Assembly (NCBI GenBank): GCA_964019135.1
Contig: OZ025248.1
Coordinates: 72,794,119-72,858,118, forward strand
Length of the DNA: 64,000 nt
Reading direction: 5' to 3'
DNA from: Arenicola marina
Lineage: Eukaryota; Annelida; Polychaeta; Arenicolidae
Shown piece by piece: positions 24,101-36,400 of the stretch. A program made the translations under genes and the position numbers. Every line of letters starts with the position of its first letter. Positions within the stretch are counted from its first letter, which is position 1. The notes beneath the pieces are model-generated. The model was given only the letters and a program-made list of their open reading frames with translations, did no database searches and was not told the DNA's origin.

Positions 24101-26840
24101 ACCTACGTTTTCTCACAATGTGACCAACTGAGGCTGAATTTTCTCTCTATCCGAGAGGAAATAATACGCTTTATAGTTTCCTCGCATACTCCCGTGATTC
24201 CCGCGCCGGACGCAATTTTTTCTCCAAAATGCTCTCTCAATGAATACAAAATCGCGTGCTTTTGTCTCACTCCCCATATGCCCTGCATCAGTCTATGGTA
24301 TGGGTGGCACACCCCCACCCCTGCGGTAACGTACAGCTACCCCCGCCCCCCCGGATTGCGTGTTACTTGCTCCCATACGTCCCGTTTCACTTCACTTTCA
24401 CATTAAACTGTGAAACAGTTTATTCAGTGTACGATTCAATTAAAGTTATCTTTTCAAAACGCTATGCAAAAAAGAACAAAAAATACGAGCGTGGTGAAAA
24501 CACCTTTGTTAAAACACCTTTGTACATTGTGTTACATGTGTTAGGCCAAGCGGTAATGAGGACATATTGCTTGTGAGCAGATGACCGAAGGTAGAACGCG
24601 GAAAAGTGTGCGGTATTCGCTGATTATCCGGCATATCTCTCCCACCCATCTTCCTGCCCCCTCTCCTGGCGAAGACGCAATGCCACTGTAACTCCTTCTT
24701 TAAAAAAACCCCAAAAAACCTCAGTTTATTTAAAGCTCTTCCGGTTGTAAGCTTTGTCCCCCCCCCCCTATTCCCCCTTCACCAGTCGTTAGGTTTTGAG
24801 GAGTACCCTCCGCCGTCAGTTCTATACCTCCTCTCCCCCACCCCCCACCGCCCACACACACAAATATATTAATTATGGGTCTATCCACCCCCGTTGGTCC
24901 ACCCCATGCACTTTTATTTCTTGCAGGACTCGTTTTGAACCATGTTATAAATATTTTGAAATTTAACGCACGTGGCTATGAAGTAAATCGATTCATATTC
25001 TCCGACAAGGCACTGATTATTTGTCCGGCAATCATTCGGCGGTCGTACCGTCTCGCCGGGTCCAGTGTCCAGTGTCGATTTTTCAAAATTCTCAGAGTCG
25101 AATGTCGAGTTTTCACGACGTTACATGTCACTTTTCCCAAATCCGTTATAAATGTCAACTTTAAGGATAAAAAGACAAACAAACACGATATCAAGACATA
25201 TATACTACGTTCTGCGAAATCGGTATGTTTGTGAACCAATTTTCTTGAAAAATGATACCTGGGATGAACCAAAAATAAGGAGATGAAAATCATTTATAAT
25301 GTGCTTTAACACTTGGGTGTTATTTTCACTACAGGGCTAAACTGATCGCCTCGCATACGGGATAGGCACCAACAGGCAAAACAGGAGAGCTGACATGATG
25401 GCTTGATCATCCTATCGATTATGAAAAAAGAGCTGCTGAGCCCAATGTATAACACGTTTCCCGACCGCTAATGGAATACGAAAGTGTTATATGAGACCGT
25501 TGCACATGTTATCAATGTCACATGCTAGAGATAATCCAACTCCGGGCTGGGCGCCCAGTGTGTGCATTGTATCGAGGCGACATGTGGCCGTAATCTGTGT
25601 CTATGAGTAATGGAGCTGTGTGATGGAGATTTCAGGTGGAAAGATGTTTGATGGTATATACAATTATGGAACGAGCTACCATACAGGCAGCAGGCGATGT
25701 TAAGATCTTTAGTTCAACGAATGATGCCGAAACACTTAACTATTATTATTATTATATTGCTATTGTGATTGGTACGCGAACGTGATTAGGCGCACTGCCT
25801 TAACAACCTAAGTTTTTGTAAACACAACCGCTAAGCAAAGAGCGAAGGAAGGGCCACTTAATCAGTGCCAGATAAACCATAATCTTATTTTCTCTCATTT
25901 CAATTATTCTGGTTTTCACTTCATTGTCCCCGATGAAATGTTTTGCCCTTGGGAAGATGGCATGTTGAACCATTCCACCTTTTAATTAATTACTGAGGTC
26001 AAATTGGCATGCATTGAGGTCAACTTTGTAAATAGTATCCATCGTATGATATCCCACTTGATTATGGTATTTGAAGCGGCTGCTTTTGAGAAACTCAAAT
26101 ATTTTCATCAGGAATTCACTATAGATATATAGAGAAAGAGCGGCTAAATAGTTGACAAGTATTATACATCTCACATTATACATGATATATATATATAGGT
26201 GGATATACACATCTCCATGGTGTGATGTGTGTCTCCCCATGTCCAACAACAACGGACCCCGCCCACCCAGCCTGAGCACAGCCCAGTGGCGTACGTCGGC
26301 CTGTCATTATAGCAATAAAAGACACCCCCTAACGCGCCCCGCACCTTTCTGCGCGTGTCACTATTGGTAACAAATGGCACGCTGACCAGCGTCCAGTCGA
26401 CACCGCCCTCTCGACCGTCTCGCATACTGCAGGAAGAGTTCTCGATATGAATCTAGTAATAACTTTCACAAATTTAACTATTTTATAGCACTCAGGCTAC
26501 ATAATTAAGTGACAGGTAGGAATTATCGGTGGGCGACAGCAGCTTTTGTAGGATAAATTAATTGGTGTTTTGGGATTTTAAGATGGAATGATAAGTGAAA
26601 TAACCCACAGATTCCGCGAATGTCCGGTCATCGATCATCTGTGGGTCTCAAGTTCATTTACTTTGGGGGGCTTCCAAAACGAACACCCCAGGAATTGAAA
26701 GGCCTTTATATATATCCTAATGATTGATTGATTTCAGAAGCCTAGTAGGACGCTTTGACATGTGTACGTCATAACGCGACAATGACAAATCTCAAGGGTG
26801 GTTGGTTGGTGATTCAGGACGCGTTAACCCCTTTTGGTCA
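21171..26840. other. Intergenic DNA, no confident gene
   Basis: Mostly non-coding. It has several G or C homopolymer runs (about 21601-21612, 21978-21987, 23366-23377, 23610-23620, 23650-23663, 24761-24769) and C-rich low-complexity DNA at 23040-23400. Around 21340-21600 words such as ATTCGCGAT and CTTGGGGATTCGCGG recur, which may be an old interspersed repeat. The longer open frames here are in C-rich DNA and look compositional. Confidence 0.45.
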
Positions 26841-26841
26841 T

Positions 26842-27050
26842 ATCGCGTCAATGAGAGAAGGAAGGGAGAGTGGGGCCATGTCCCCGGGGGTAACCCCCTA
26901 CTCTTTACGAGGAAAGACATGGGATCTTTTTCCTGCGACCATACAGACATGGCCACAGCGGGGATCGAACCACCGACCCACGTGCCGTTAGGCTCTCAGG
27001 TGGCCAGAGCACTCAGTGCGAGCGCTCTAACTCACTGAGCTATCGCGCCG
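26842..27050 (-). mobile_element. tRNA-derived SINE (copy 1)
   Basis: Read on the minus strand it begins GGCGCGATAGCTCAGTGAGT, with a tRNA A box (TAGCTCAGTGAGTTAGAG). It has a B box (GGTTCGATCCC) at about 26960-26971. The tRNA-unrelated body contains a segment whose plus-strand form is CCCTACTCTTTACGAGGAAA. Copies 2 and 4 share this body. Confidence 0.8.
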
Positions 27051-27061
27051 GCCCCCAAAGC

Positions 27062-27251
27062 TCAAGGAAGAGAGGGACCATGTCTCCAGAACCTTCTACC
27101 CTCAACGAAAAAAGATATGGGATGTTTGTTAAACTACACAAATATAGCTATTTGCCTGCGTGGGATTCGAACCAGGCACCGACCGTTTGGGCTGGCCTAG
27201 CAGAGCACACTCCACAATAAACGAACGCGCTACCTACTAGGCTACGGAGTG
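27062..27251 (-). mobile_element. tRNA-derived SINE (copy 2)
   Basis: It begins CACTCCGTAGCCTAGTAGGT on the minus strand, with A box TAGCCTAGTAGG and B box GGTTCGAATCCC. The body carries the same GACCATGTCTCC and AAAGATATGGGAT words (plus-strand form) as copy 1. It is inserted just beside copy 1 in the same orientation. Confidence 0.78.
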
Positions 27252-27289
27252 ACCCCTATCCAATTTAAATGGATTGAACAATTGTGGAT

Positions 27290-27535
27290 CTAGACCTGGA
27301 TGCATTACAAGTTACACTATTATGGAAGCGGGCTTCCATGCCAAAACCGGGAATGGGAGGGTGAATTAAGTTTGGTCAACCTTGAATATGATGATAATCA
27401 GTAAAAAGTTGGGGCTGAGTCTGAGGGATGGGTTTTCACGCCACACATGAGCGAAACCCGGCTAATGGAACCATGGGACCAGCAGATGAGAGGTAGGGAT
27501 TGAACACGCAACTGTTTGGTCCGCACTTGTTATGC
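27290..27535 (-). mobile_element. Degenerate SINE fragment (copy 3)
   Basis: The plus strand holds GGGATTGAACACGCAACTGT, a decayed B box with flanking similarity to copies 2 and 4, and ACCATGGGACC upstream. The A box is not clear. Confidence 0.4.
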
Positions 27536-27539
27536 TAAT

Positions 27540-29265
27540 TTAAATTAAATCACATAAAATAAATTGGTGGTGTAGGGATCACAAGGCTTCTGAAATCACA
27601 TACTGAAAACTGAGGCAATGCCAAGAATCAGGTGCGCGTCGCTTGATTTGACAATTGAGACAACAACTAAGCGAACTAGAGTAAAACCCCGGAGCCATGT
27701 ACCACCCACCAGCATGAAGAAACAGTACAGAATGATCTTGGTCCCCCAAAGACATTTGCGGAACCAATTCTACCCGCGATGAATTATACAAAGCATAGAA
27801 TACCTATAGAAAGTTTCGGAAGTGGGCATGAAAAACTTGTTTATGGTATACTAAACTGGGGTTACAGCTGACGTAGCGTAATGTGAAAAAGGTTGAAGCG
27901 CTTAATTTAAGTGGGACACGTTTTACAAATATAAACCAGCTGGAACTAATTCGTTTGCGACGCTTTTCGAAACGCTATAAAAACGGAGAACAAAAGTGGC
28001 GCTGCCCAGGTTGTCGCGATCCGAGGGACTTGTCGACCTGTTAAAGGTATGGCTCGTACATTGACTTTCACTATAGGACCAGACGACCAGGGTGGGGGAG
28101 GGGGCAGCAGTGAAGTGAGGTGCACGGAAGTAAATCGCCGGTGAAATCAGCCGTGGTAAGAGGGAGGGCGACAAATGTCTGCTCTGATTTCACTCTCCCG
28201 GGAGTTCAACGCCCATCGCCGCCCCTCCCCCCCCCCCCCCCCCACAACGGGCTGGACTGACAACTGTACAGGTAAGCCGCTCATCCGAGTCAGCTTGACC
28301 GATTACATCCCCCCCCCCCCCAAGGCCCCTAAACTCCCCCGCCCAGTGGTAAGCCCGTGTCAGTCAGGCCTCGGTCTGAATGGCGCACAACCCAAGTCCA
28401 TCGGATCTCTCAAGTCGACCTTTGATGAACACGCAGAGGGCCGGGAAGGAGTCCCCCACTTAATCTTACACGCCAAATTTGATCTTTCGGGATGCTGTAA
28501 TGTAGCATGAAGTGGGCAGGGGGGACAAAAGCAAGTGGAACGGACGCTTGACGCCCTCACTGACACACCGACCCTATCACCACCCCCTCGCTAACCCTAA
28601 CCCCACCTTCCATACCATCCCAGGCCCTCTGTCCCTCTGTCGCCAACACCTCGGGCAGTACTGCGCGGGGCCCCGAACAGGGGTGGGTGTGGGTGGCGCC
28701 CCGACCGTGGGGCTTCTCGATCGGGCCCGGTGCCCCCCCCCCCACCGCCCCCTCCCATGTCCAGACTGCCAACACCTGTCGGGGTCGCCTGGGCGTGTGA
28801 TGCCCGCTGGGGGTCCGCCCAGTGCCCTCCCGTCACCAACTGCCGCGCACGTCACGTTTGACCCCAGAGTTGCCCCTTCACATCACCCCCAACCGACCTA
28901 CCCCCCCCCACTGTACACCGAGACACACCCGCCAGCGCCTCCCCCCTCCCACTGTACACTCAGACAACCCCCCCCCCCCCAACCACGTCTGGTTCACCCC
29001 TGAAACCTCGGCCACTTGACGGCCACAATATAAAACCAAAACGTAATTGCAACAGATTTCGTTTAAGACGCTTTTCCACGGTTTAAACTTTGTTCCCACG
29101 AACGTAACCTTAGTAACCGAGTGGTGCAAAACTTGGGGAGGAAATGAAGAAAGGAGAAAAGAAAAAAAACACACTCCAAAAGTGACCAAAAAACAGTTTA
29201 AATTAGACGCAGCATTTTAGTAACCACGAGAAAAAAAGTTCTAAAAATTAAATCCTTAGTTCACT
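27540..29265. other. Intergenic DNA with C-rich low-complexity tract
   Basis: 28190-29010 is strongly C-rich, with poly(C) runs near 28227, 28310, 28735 and 28969. No gene or RNA is recognised. Confidence 0.5.
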
Positions 29266-29269
29266 ATGG

Positions 29270-29506
29270 AGTATGGTAGCGCGGCAAGATGCGGAGACAG
29301 GTTTAGTTCACTATGGTAGCGCGGCAAAATGCGGAGACAGGTTTAGTTCACTATGGTAGCGCGGCAAGATGCGGAGACAGGTTTAGTTCACTATGGTAGC
29401 GCGGCAAGATGCGGAGACAGGTTTAGTTCACTATGGTAGAGCGGCAAGATGCGGAGACAGGTTTAGTTCACTATGGTAGAGCGGCAAGATGCGGAGACAG
29501 GTTTAG
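29270..29506. repeat. 40-bp minisatellite, about 6 units
   Basis: The unit is GTTTAGTTCACTATGGTAGC followed by GCGGCAAGATGCGGAGACAG. Copies are nearly identical (GCGC/GAGC, AAGAT/AAAAT), so the expansion is young. Confidence 0.97.
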
Positions 29507-29958
29507 AGTCTCTCACATCTACAATCGACATGTTAAAATAATTAGTGAGCGTCAATGAGTAACATTAATAATGAAGAACAATACATTTCCGGCTTTCAAG
29601 GGGTACGAGAACAAAAAGACAGATTTTGCAACATTTTATCGTGTTTTATTGCGCCATTCTTGGACAACAACAAGATGAGATGGATTGAGGTAATAGAAAG
29701 TTGGGAGGGGGGGGGGGGGTTGATTCGGCTAACATTATACGTCGAAAAACAGCAACCGCATGTATTTGCAGAATCTCCCGACAGAGGTCACTCGGTGCTC
29801 ACTATTGCGAACGCCCTCAGTCGGGAGATTGGTCCCTGTCCACTATTCATGAATGTTATGATTATTAGCTTTTGCGCAAAACTTATCCTGCACAACTGAA
29901 ATTTTTCAGGCGATCACAATAAAAACGCGACGTACGTATATCTATTTTAGTCATTTAC

Positions 29959-29964
29959 TTTATT
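29959..29964 (-). terminator. Probable polyadenylation signal of IFT88
   Basis: The minus-strand AATAAA lies about 505 nt past the IFT88 stop codon. The interval 29965-30468 would be the 3' UTR and shows nothing else. Confidence 0.45.
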
Positions 29965-30468
29965 TTGAGACAACACAAACAAATGGATAATCATAAATAA
30001 TACATTAATATAACATGTGTATGGACGGATGAAACTCTCGTGAGATTACAATGAGAGAATATCAGCATTACTGCAGTGATAACAAAAGTACCAATTCGCC
30101 TGTTACCAAAGACTGCACAGAATCAATGCTAGAACAATCAAGCTTTACATCGCTTACACAGATATTCTTACAGAACAAAATAATTTAACACCGACATAGT
30201 ACAATACAGCTAAAAGGGTGTTCGATATGGAATCAAGCGAAACTCACATTAATAACGAGACAGGACTTCTGTAAGCTGTACATAATCTTCCCGAATGGCA
30301 TCATAAGTGCGCTTGGCCAATACACATTATCGTTGCTCTTCAGTATCTTAAATATTTTTGGGTCATCAAAACGTATGTAAATTCATGGACATAGTTTACG
30401 TGAAGGCTGCGATGGCCTTCGAGTACTGTAGTGGCACCATTCCGCCCGACCACGTGACCTGAAGCTGC

Positions 30469-33400
30469 TTATTCCGGAAGTAAATCGTCTCCAAGTTCCT
30501 CGTCGTCAAAGGCGTCTTCCGCTTGGTCACGGCGTTTGGCGGCCGTCTTGGGGCGCTCGACTTGGGGTCCCAGAGGGTCGGAATACACGTGGTCTGAGGG
30601 GTAAGACAGAGCCGGGTGAGAGTCAGGGGGTCGGAATACACGTGGTCTGAGGGGTAAGACAGAGCCGTGTGACAGTCAGGGGGTCGGAATACACGTGGTC
30701 TGAGGGGTAAGACAGAGCCGGGTGAGAGTCAGGGGGTCGGAATACACGTGGTCTGAAGGGTAAGACAGAGCCAGGGGAGAGTCAGGGGGTCGCAATACAC
30801 GTGGTCTGAGGGGTAAGACAGAGCCGGGTGAGAGTCAGGGGGTCGGAATACACGTGGTCTGAAGGGTAAGACAGAGCCAGGTGAGAGTCAGGGGGTCGCA
30901 ATACACGCGGTCTGAAGGGTAAGACAGAGCCAGGTGAGAGTCAGGGGGTCGCAATACACGTGGTCTGAGGGGTAAGACAGAGCCGGGTGAGAGTCAGGGG
31001 GTCGGAATAGACTGTGGTCTGAGGGGTAAGACAGGGCCAGGTGAGAGTTAATGGGTCGAAATACACGTGGTCTGAGGGGTAAGACAGAGCCGGGTGAGAG
31101 TCGGGGGGTCGGAATACACGTGGTCTGAGGGGTAAGACAGAGCCGGGTGAGAGTCAGGGGGTCGGAATACACGTGGTCTGAGGGGTAAGACAGAGCCGGG
31201 TGAGAGTCAGGGGGTCGGAATACACGTGGTCTGAGGGGTAAGACAGAGCCAGGTGAGAGTCAGGGGTCGGAATACACGTGGTCTGTGGGGTAAGACAGAG
31301 CCGGGTGAGAGTCAGAGGGTCGGACTACACGTGGTCTGGGGGTAAGACAGAGCCGGGTGAGAGTCAGGCGGTCGGAATACACGTGGTCTGAGGGGTAAGA
31401 CAGAGCCGGGTGAGACTCAGGGGTCGGAATACACGTGGTCTGAGGGGTAAGACAGAGCCGGGTGAGAGTCAGGGGGTCGGAATACACGTGGTCTGGGGGG
31501 TAAGACAGAGCCGGGTGAGAGTCAGGCGGTCGGAATACACGTGGTCTGAGGGGTAAGACAGAGCCGGGTGAGAGTCAGGGGGTCGGGATACACGTGGTCT
31601 GTGGGGTAAGACAGAGCCAGGTGAGAGTCAGGGGGTCGGAATACACGTGGTCTGAGGGGTAAGACAGAGCCGGGTGAGAGTCAGGGGGTCGGAATACACG
31701 TGGTCTGAGGGGTAAGACAGCCGGGTGAGTCAGGGGGTCGGAATACACGTGGTCTGAGGGGTAAGACAGAGCCGAGTGAGAGTCAGGGGGTCGGAATACA
31801 CGTGGTCTGTGGGGTAAGACAGAGCCGGGTGAGGGTCAGGGTGTCGGAATACACGTGGTCTGAGGGGTAAGACAGAGCCGGGTGAGAGTCAGAGGGTCGG
31901 ACTACACGTGGTCTGGGGGTAAGACAGAGCCGGGTGAGAGTCAGGCGGTCGGAATACACGTGGTCTGAGGGGTAAGACAGAGCCGGGTGAGACTCAGGGG
32001 TCGGAATACACGTGGTCTGAGGGGTAAGACAGAGCCGGGTGAGAGTCAGGGGGTCGGAATACACGTGGTCTGGGGGGTAAGACAGAGCCGGGTGAGAGTC
32101 AGGCGGTCGGAATACACGTGGTCTGAGGGGTAAGACAGAGCCGGGTGAGAGTCAGGGGGTCGGGATACACGTGGTCTGTGGGGTAAGACAGAGCCAGGTG
32201 AGAGTCAGGGGGTCGGAATACACGTGGTCTGAGGGGTAAGACAGAGCCGGGTGAGAGTCAGGGGGTCGGAATACACGTGGTCTGAGGGGTAAGACAGAGC
32301 CGGGTGAGAGTCAGGGGGTCGGAATACACGTGGTCTGAGGGGTAAGACAGAGCCGAGTGAGAGTCAGGGGGTCGGAATACACGTGGACTGGGGGGTAAGA
32401 CAGAGCCAGGTGAGAGTCAGCGGGTCGGACTACACGTGGTCTGAGGGGTAAGAAAGAGCCGGCTGAGAGTCAGGGGGTCGGACTACACGTGGTCTGAGGG
32501 GTAAGACAGAGCCGGGTGAGAGTCAGGCGGTCGGAATACACGTGGTCTGAGGGGTAAGACAGAGCCGGGTGAGAGTCAGGGGTCGGAATACACGTGGTCT
32601 GACGGGTAAGACAGAGCCGGGTGAGAGTCAGGGGGTCGGAATACACGTGGACTGGGGGGCAAGACAGAGCCGGGTGAGAGTCAGGGGGTCGGAATACACG
32701 TGGTCTGTGGGGTAAGACAGAGCCGGGTGAGAGTCAGGCGGTCGAAATACACGTGGTCTGAGGGGTAAGACAGAGCCGGGTGAGAGTCAGGGGGTCGGAA
32801 TACACGTGGTCTGAGGGGTAAGACAGAGCCGGGTGAGAGTCAGGGGGTCGGAATACACGTGGTCTGAGGGGTAAGACAGAGCCGGGTGAGAGTCAGGGGG
32901 TCGGAATACACGTGGTCTGTGGGGTAAGACAGAGCCGGGTGAGAGTCAGGCGGTCGGAATACACGTGGTCTGTGGGGTAAGACAGAGCCGGGTGAGAGTC
33001 AGGCGGTCGGAATACACGTGGTCTGAGGGGTAAGACAGAGCCGGGTGAGAGTCAGCGGGTCGTAATACACGTGGTCTGAGGGGTAAGACAGAGCCGGGTG
33101 AGAGTCAGGGGGTCGGAATACACGTGGTCTGGGGGGTAAGACAGAGCCGGGTGAGGGTCAGGGTGTCGGAATACACGTGGACTGGGGGGTAAGACAGAGC
33201 CGGGTGAGAGTCAGGAGGTCGGAATACACGTGGTCTGAGGGGTAAGACGGTTTTAGAGCTATTGGTCAGAAACACGTGAAACGGGGAACCAGCTTAGAAT
33301 GCCGACATAGACATGGTTTCAAGGGTATCGACAGAAGGTATCTGTACACGTGATGAAGATCAATGCTATAAACCCTGAAGACGGCATTATCAGCCAACCA

Positions 33401-36400
33401 GAGCGGGACTTACCGGCCTCCTGCTTCTTGCTGACTTGGTACGGCTGGTCGTCCCCGTCGTTGAAGTTGAGCGTCTTGCCCTTGGCGCCGGGTCTGCGCT
33501 GGGCGCTGTTGGTGCGACTTTCACCGTCTGAAGGGGGAGCAGCCATAGGAACGAGAGTGAGGCACAACACGATGGCACATACAGTCTGTAGGTGTTATGC
33601 ACCATAAAACAGGTGTAGTGTAGCCTTAGCAAGTGTCTAATTGTCATTAACAGTTGTTAGTCAATTAAAATAAATTTATGAAGGATCATGCCATTTAATC
33701 CAGACAACTGGTTAAGTATTTTAATACCTGATAGTACAGCCAGAGAGAGTTATAGTACATGTCTCTTTGGACATTGGTGGAAAGACACTAAAATTCGAAA
33801 AACGGTGTCACTCGATCCTTTCACGGACAAATCTAGTTCCCTACAAAATAGTAATGTAAGTGACTAATAGAATATACACATAATAAAGCGACTTTGAATT
33901 AAATCTGTAGTGCAAATGTTAACAATATTGGACAATGTGCTTACTGGATGCGGAGATGTGTGGCCGACAAGAAGTCAGAGACATACTTAGAGGACAGACT
34001 GACAAAGCAGAATACGCTAACAGCTAACATTTGGAGCACCCATGACGCGGACCACGTACACATACACGTGGTACGTACGGTGGGTAGCAAACACGTCTTT
34101 GAAAAAGACTATTTCTACATTTTCTCACAATTAACCGAGACAGCCATGAATTACAGGTATTCTTTTCTATTCAGCATCGAGGACGCATACTATACATGGT
34201 GCAACAAACCAATATGAAACACGGGTCTCTTGCATAACAAAGAAGCACAGTATAAGGAATACTACGTTGTGAGGTCATGCTGACAATTAACGACTAAATA
34301 CGGATGGAAAAGATTTCCTTCGTACAAAGAATTTTTTTATGTCATATCTAGTTACACAGACTGCGCTACACTACAGGACAAAAGATAGATGTGAGTTCTC
34401 TGGTCTCCAGTTACCTGACATTCTACTCCCAGCACTGTTTATCCTGCTGCTCACTGACCACGACATTCACCACAAAGTGAGCCATTACAAGAAACTCTAG
34501 TATCATTTTCAGCTTTACCAATCTTTATCAATGAATTGTTTAGTCAATCAACTCTCAAAGATCGGCATTATTTTTTAAGTTAGAATCGTTAGTAGGCAAA
34601 TATAATACATGTTACATGCGTGAGACAATATACGTCTAGATATGTTAGAGTGCACCTCAGAGAATATAACAATAAACATAACATAGCTATGGTTAGAATT
34701 CAAATATGCCTTTTGTTCACAAAAAAACTCGTCTCAAATTGTATATCCCACAATTATTACTATAAATAAAGTTAAAATTTTCGAGGACGAAGAGCCCGGG
34801 GCTAGAGCAGGGGGCGGAGGGTGGGGTGGGGGGTTACTGACCACTGCCGGCGCTACCCTCCCGCTCAGGCCGCCGCCGTCCGCTGCCCCGCCTCGTGCCG
34901 CTCGTGGCTCGCTGCAAGAGCAAACACACACTGGAGGTCATATGAGATAGGTTGGAGGGTAAACACAAACTGGAGGTCATATGAGATATGTTGGAGGGTA
35001 AACACACACTGGAGGTCATATGAGATATGTTGGAGGGTAAACGCAAACTGGAGGTCATATGAGATATGTTGGAGGGTAAACACACACTGGAGTCCGGTCA
35101 TATGAGACATATCGGAGGGTAAACACACACCGGAGTCCAGTCATATGAGATATGTTGGAGGGTAAACACACACTGGAGTCCGGTCATATGAGATATGTTG
35201 GAGGGTAAACACACACTGGAGTCATATCATATGAGTTATGTTGAAGGGTAAACACACACTGGAGTCCGGTCATATGAGATATGTTGGAGGGTAAACACAC
35301 ACCGGAGTCCAGTCATATGAGATATGTTGGAGGGTAAACACACACTGGAGTCATATCATATGAGATATGTTGAAGGGTAAACACACACTGGAGTCCGGTC
35401 ATATGAGATATGTTGGGAGGGTAAACACACACCGGAGTCCAGTCATATGAGATATGTTGGAGGGTAAACACACACTGGAGTCCAGTCATATGAGATATGT
35501 TGAAGGGTAAACACACACTGGAGTCCAGTCATATGAGATATGTTGGAGGGTAAACACACACTGGAGTCCGGTCATATGAGATATGTTGGGAGGGTAAACA
35601 CACACTGGAGTCCGGTCATATGAGATATGTTAGAGGGTAAACACACACTGGAGTCAGGTCATATGAGATATGTTGGGAGGGTAAACACACACTGGAGTCC
35701 GGTCATATGAGATATGTTGGAAGGTAAACACACACTGGAGTCCGGTCATATGAGATATGTTGGGAGGGTAAACACACACTGGAGTCAGGTCATATGAGAT
35801 ATGTTGGAGGGTAAACACACACTGAAGTCCGGTTACATGAGATATGCTGGAGGGTAAACACACACTGGAGTCAGGTCACACTTTAAATTATCTTTGGTCA
35901 CGCCTGACTTTTCGCTTTAGACTTTACTTATGTCATTAAGTGTGTCAGTTATTTGTTATTAAAATTTAACTTCTGTAACAAGTTGTGCGTTTCTTGTTTT
36001 TGTTCATGAGGATACAAAGATCAGTCCAACATGTCATCTGAATTGCTTCATGAAAATGCTTGATTGCCTGCAATTTTGTTTTTGTTTTGTTTTTGTACCT
36101 TGCCTGAAGGCCAGCCTATAGTACGAAATAAACTATCTATCTTAATGGCTGCAATAACTGCTACCCACCTCCTCCCGCAGTCGCTGTGTCTTCTCGGCTT
36201 TCTTCAGCTTGGTGGCGTAGTCCTGGGCGTCCTTCAGCCCCAGGTCAGTGCACAGGCGCACAAGGAACTTCAGGCCTGCAGCAGAGCGAGGTTACTATAG
36301 CAATGGACGGCCCGACTGCTTCAGGGTATGGGTGGGAGTGGTTGACAAGACAGCGTTTGTAATTCAGGTAACGTAACATAGAGTGAATTTAAAGCAAAAG

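Noticed and set aside
26961-27047. tRNA gene on the minus strand
   Set aside because: The A and B boxes are present, but the cloverleaf cannot be closed and the sequence continues into a body shared with other copies. It is a SINE head.
30594-35877. CRISPR-like look of regularly spaced repeats
   Set aside because: There are no unique spacers. The whole unit repeats, the DNA is eukaryotic, and no cas genes are present.
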